Origin: Deltaproteobacteria bacterium | Lineage (GTDB): Bacteria > Desulfobacterota > Desulfobacteria > Desulfobacterales > Desulfatirhabdiaceae | NCBI GenBank assembly: GCA_021778975.1 | Contig: JAJYBO010000175.1 | Coordinates: 1 to 6,283, forward strand | Length of the DNA stretch: 6,283 bases | Direction of reading: 5' to 3' | Shown here: piece after piece, positions 1 through 6,283 of the stretch | Layout: every line of letters begins with the position of its first letter | How positions within the stretch are numbered: position 1 is the stretch's first letter | Position numbers and translations under genes: made by a program | The notes under the pieces: generated by a model | The model's input: only the letters and a program-made list of their open reading frames with translations | The model's database searches: none | What the model was told of the DNA's origin: nothing

Positions 1-859
1 GACATATGGGTCCACTTCACGGTACAGCGCCGCATCCGCGGCAGTCAGTATCTCATCCACAGCATTCGCACCGTCCGTGCTGGCTACTCCGATGCTCACG
101 AAGACAGACAGCACTCCCGACCGTGTTGTCATGCCGGTTGCGGCAATTTTAGCGCATAACCTGTCAAATATGAATGCAATATCCGTATCCGCCGGTATCG
201 GCGTGATGACAAGAAATTCCTCCCCGCCCATACGTCCCACAGCATCGAACTCCCTGAGGTGTTCCTTCAGAAAATGCGATATCTCACACAACACGTCGTC
301 TCCGGTCTGATGTCCATAGGTGTCGTTAAAATGCTTGAAATGGTCTATGTCGAGCATCCCGACGGCCAGCATACCGCCATGACGACCGATGCGTGAAATT
401 TCCTTATGCAGCAGGTCGAGAATTGACCGGCGGTTCAGCAAACCCGTCAACGCGTCGTGGGTGGCCTGATATGCCAGCGTTTCCTGACTTTCGATCAGAG
501 CGTCCTGCATGGCTACCATCCGTCGTCCCACCTCGACCCTTGCCCGCAGCTCGCCTGTATCGAAAGGCTTGGCCAGATAATCGTTGGCGCCAGCGTCAAG
601 CCCCTTGATAATTTCAGATTTTTCGGTTCTGGTGGTCAACATGAGGATATAGGGAGGCCGGTTTGTCTCCAGGGATCGAATGCGGCGCAGCACTTCCACA
701 CCGTCCAGCTCCGGCATCATCCAGTCCAGGATGGCAAGTCTGGGAGCATCCGGTTTCTGCATCTCCGACCAGGCCTCCGCCCCGTTGACGGTTTGCAGCA
801 CATCATGTCCGGCCTTCTTCAGCACCGCGGCCAGCATACAACGGGATGTGAAATCATCT

Positions 860-879
<20 letters not shown>
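1..879 (-). CDS. Response regulator with REC and GGDEF domains (diguanylate cyclase), 3' end cut by window edge
   Basis: Probable cytoplasmic PleD-like response regulator that makes cyclic di-GMP from two GTP when phosphorylated. The window holds 293 codons and no stop. Residues 1-120 form a receiver: acidic cluster E7-D8-D9, phosphoacceptor D52 in LDWMMPELDG, T82 and K104 in LAKPF. A short helical linker (about 118-140) leads to a GGDEF domain beginning at THDALTGLLNRRS (140-152). The expected active-site residues are present: D177 (metal), N185 and D194 (guanine binding), and GGEEF at 218-222. R209-E-F-D212 is a product-inhibition I-site at the usual distance. There is no membrane segment and no EAL domain within the visible part. 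The ATG at 879 is chosen because GGAGGT lies 4 nt upstream and the protein starts directly with receiver strand 1 (MRILIAEDD). It overlaps the kinase 3' end by 20 nt, so the kinase is its likely phosphodonor. The last visible residues (ALYREVDPYV) depart from the usual AKxxGRN ending. Family assignment is secure; the partner is inferred from position. Confidence 0.95.
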
Positions 880-6136
<5,257 letters not shown>

Positions 6137-6283
6137 ATCGCACCTGCCGTGTTTTTCATTTTGCATGGAGGCTTGGATAATACATATCTTTTTTCCAGCG
6201 TTGATAATTTCTTTTTGCCTGTCTCTTTGATGATGTCGAACGCAATCTCATAGTTTTCCAAAACGGCCTTCTCAGACATACAC
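6137..6283 (-). other. AT-rich leader upstream of the kinase
   Basis: This 147-nt stretch is visibly richer in A and T than the coding region, which fits an intergenic or control region. It contains the kinase ribosome binding site and the doubtful small frame. A poor sigma70-like pair (TATCAA and TATTAT, 18 nt apart) is present but is not convincing as a promoter. No terminator hairpin for an upstream gene is visible. Confidence 0.4.
6141..6148 (-). promoter_or_regulatory. Ribosome binding site deciding the kinase start
   Basis: On the minus strand GGCAGGTG is followed by CGAT and the ATG at 6136. AGGTG matches the anti-Shine-Dalgarno at usable spacing. The earlier in-frame ATG at 6166 is preceded by CCAAGCCTCC, which has no such match. 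The site is moderate rather than strong, so the start assignment is likely but not certain. Confidence 0.5.

Noticed and set aside
6177..6207. Sigma70-like promoter (TATCAA, 18 nt, TATTAT) upstream of the kinase
   Set aside because: The -35 match is poor and the region is AT-rich, where such matches arise by chance.

Overview
The window holds two genes on the minus strand, arranged as one transcription unit read from right to left. The first is a very large membrane-bound hybrid sensor histidine kinase (860..6136). The second is a response regulator with a diguanylate cyclase (GGDEF) output domain (1..879), whose 3' end lies beyond the left edge. The cyclase start codon and its strong Shine-Dalgarno sequence lie inside the last codons of the kinase. 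This 20-nt overlap points to translational coupling. No tRNA, rRNA, insertion sequence, CRISPR array or attachment site is visible.

The kinase has, in order: TM1, a periplasmic PDC/Cache-like domain, TM2, an arginine-rich cytoplasmic turn, TM3, a second periplasmic domain of CHASE type, TM4, four PAS domains, HisKA, HATPase_c, two receiver (REC) domains and a C-terminal HPt domain. All the phosphotransfer residues I could check are present. The likely route is His (HisKA) to Asp (REC) to His (HPt) to Asp (REC of the separate cyclase). The cyclase keeps its catalytic GGEEF motif and an RxxD inhibitory site. The pair therefore reads as a complete pathway that turns two extracytoplasmic and up to four cytoplasmic inputs into cyclic di-GMP.

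Three DNA-level features are not explained by the protein annotation. The first is a perfect 11-bp inverted repeat followed by six T on the plus strand, shaped like an intrinsic terminator and placed inside the ATPase domain. The second is a G8 run (with a further G5 run) in the HPt domain just after the active histidine. The third is an AT-rich leader (about 6137..6283) holding a plausible but unproven reading frame that overlaps the kinase start.

The organism is a Gram-negative-type bacterium of mid-50s percent GC by eye. The architecture and the PDC-like sensor resemble those of Desulfobacterota (former Deltaproteobacteria) or other Proteobacteria. This placement is inference only. Individually the domain families are well known; what is unusual is the combination and the embedded DNA elements.
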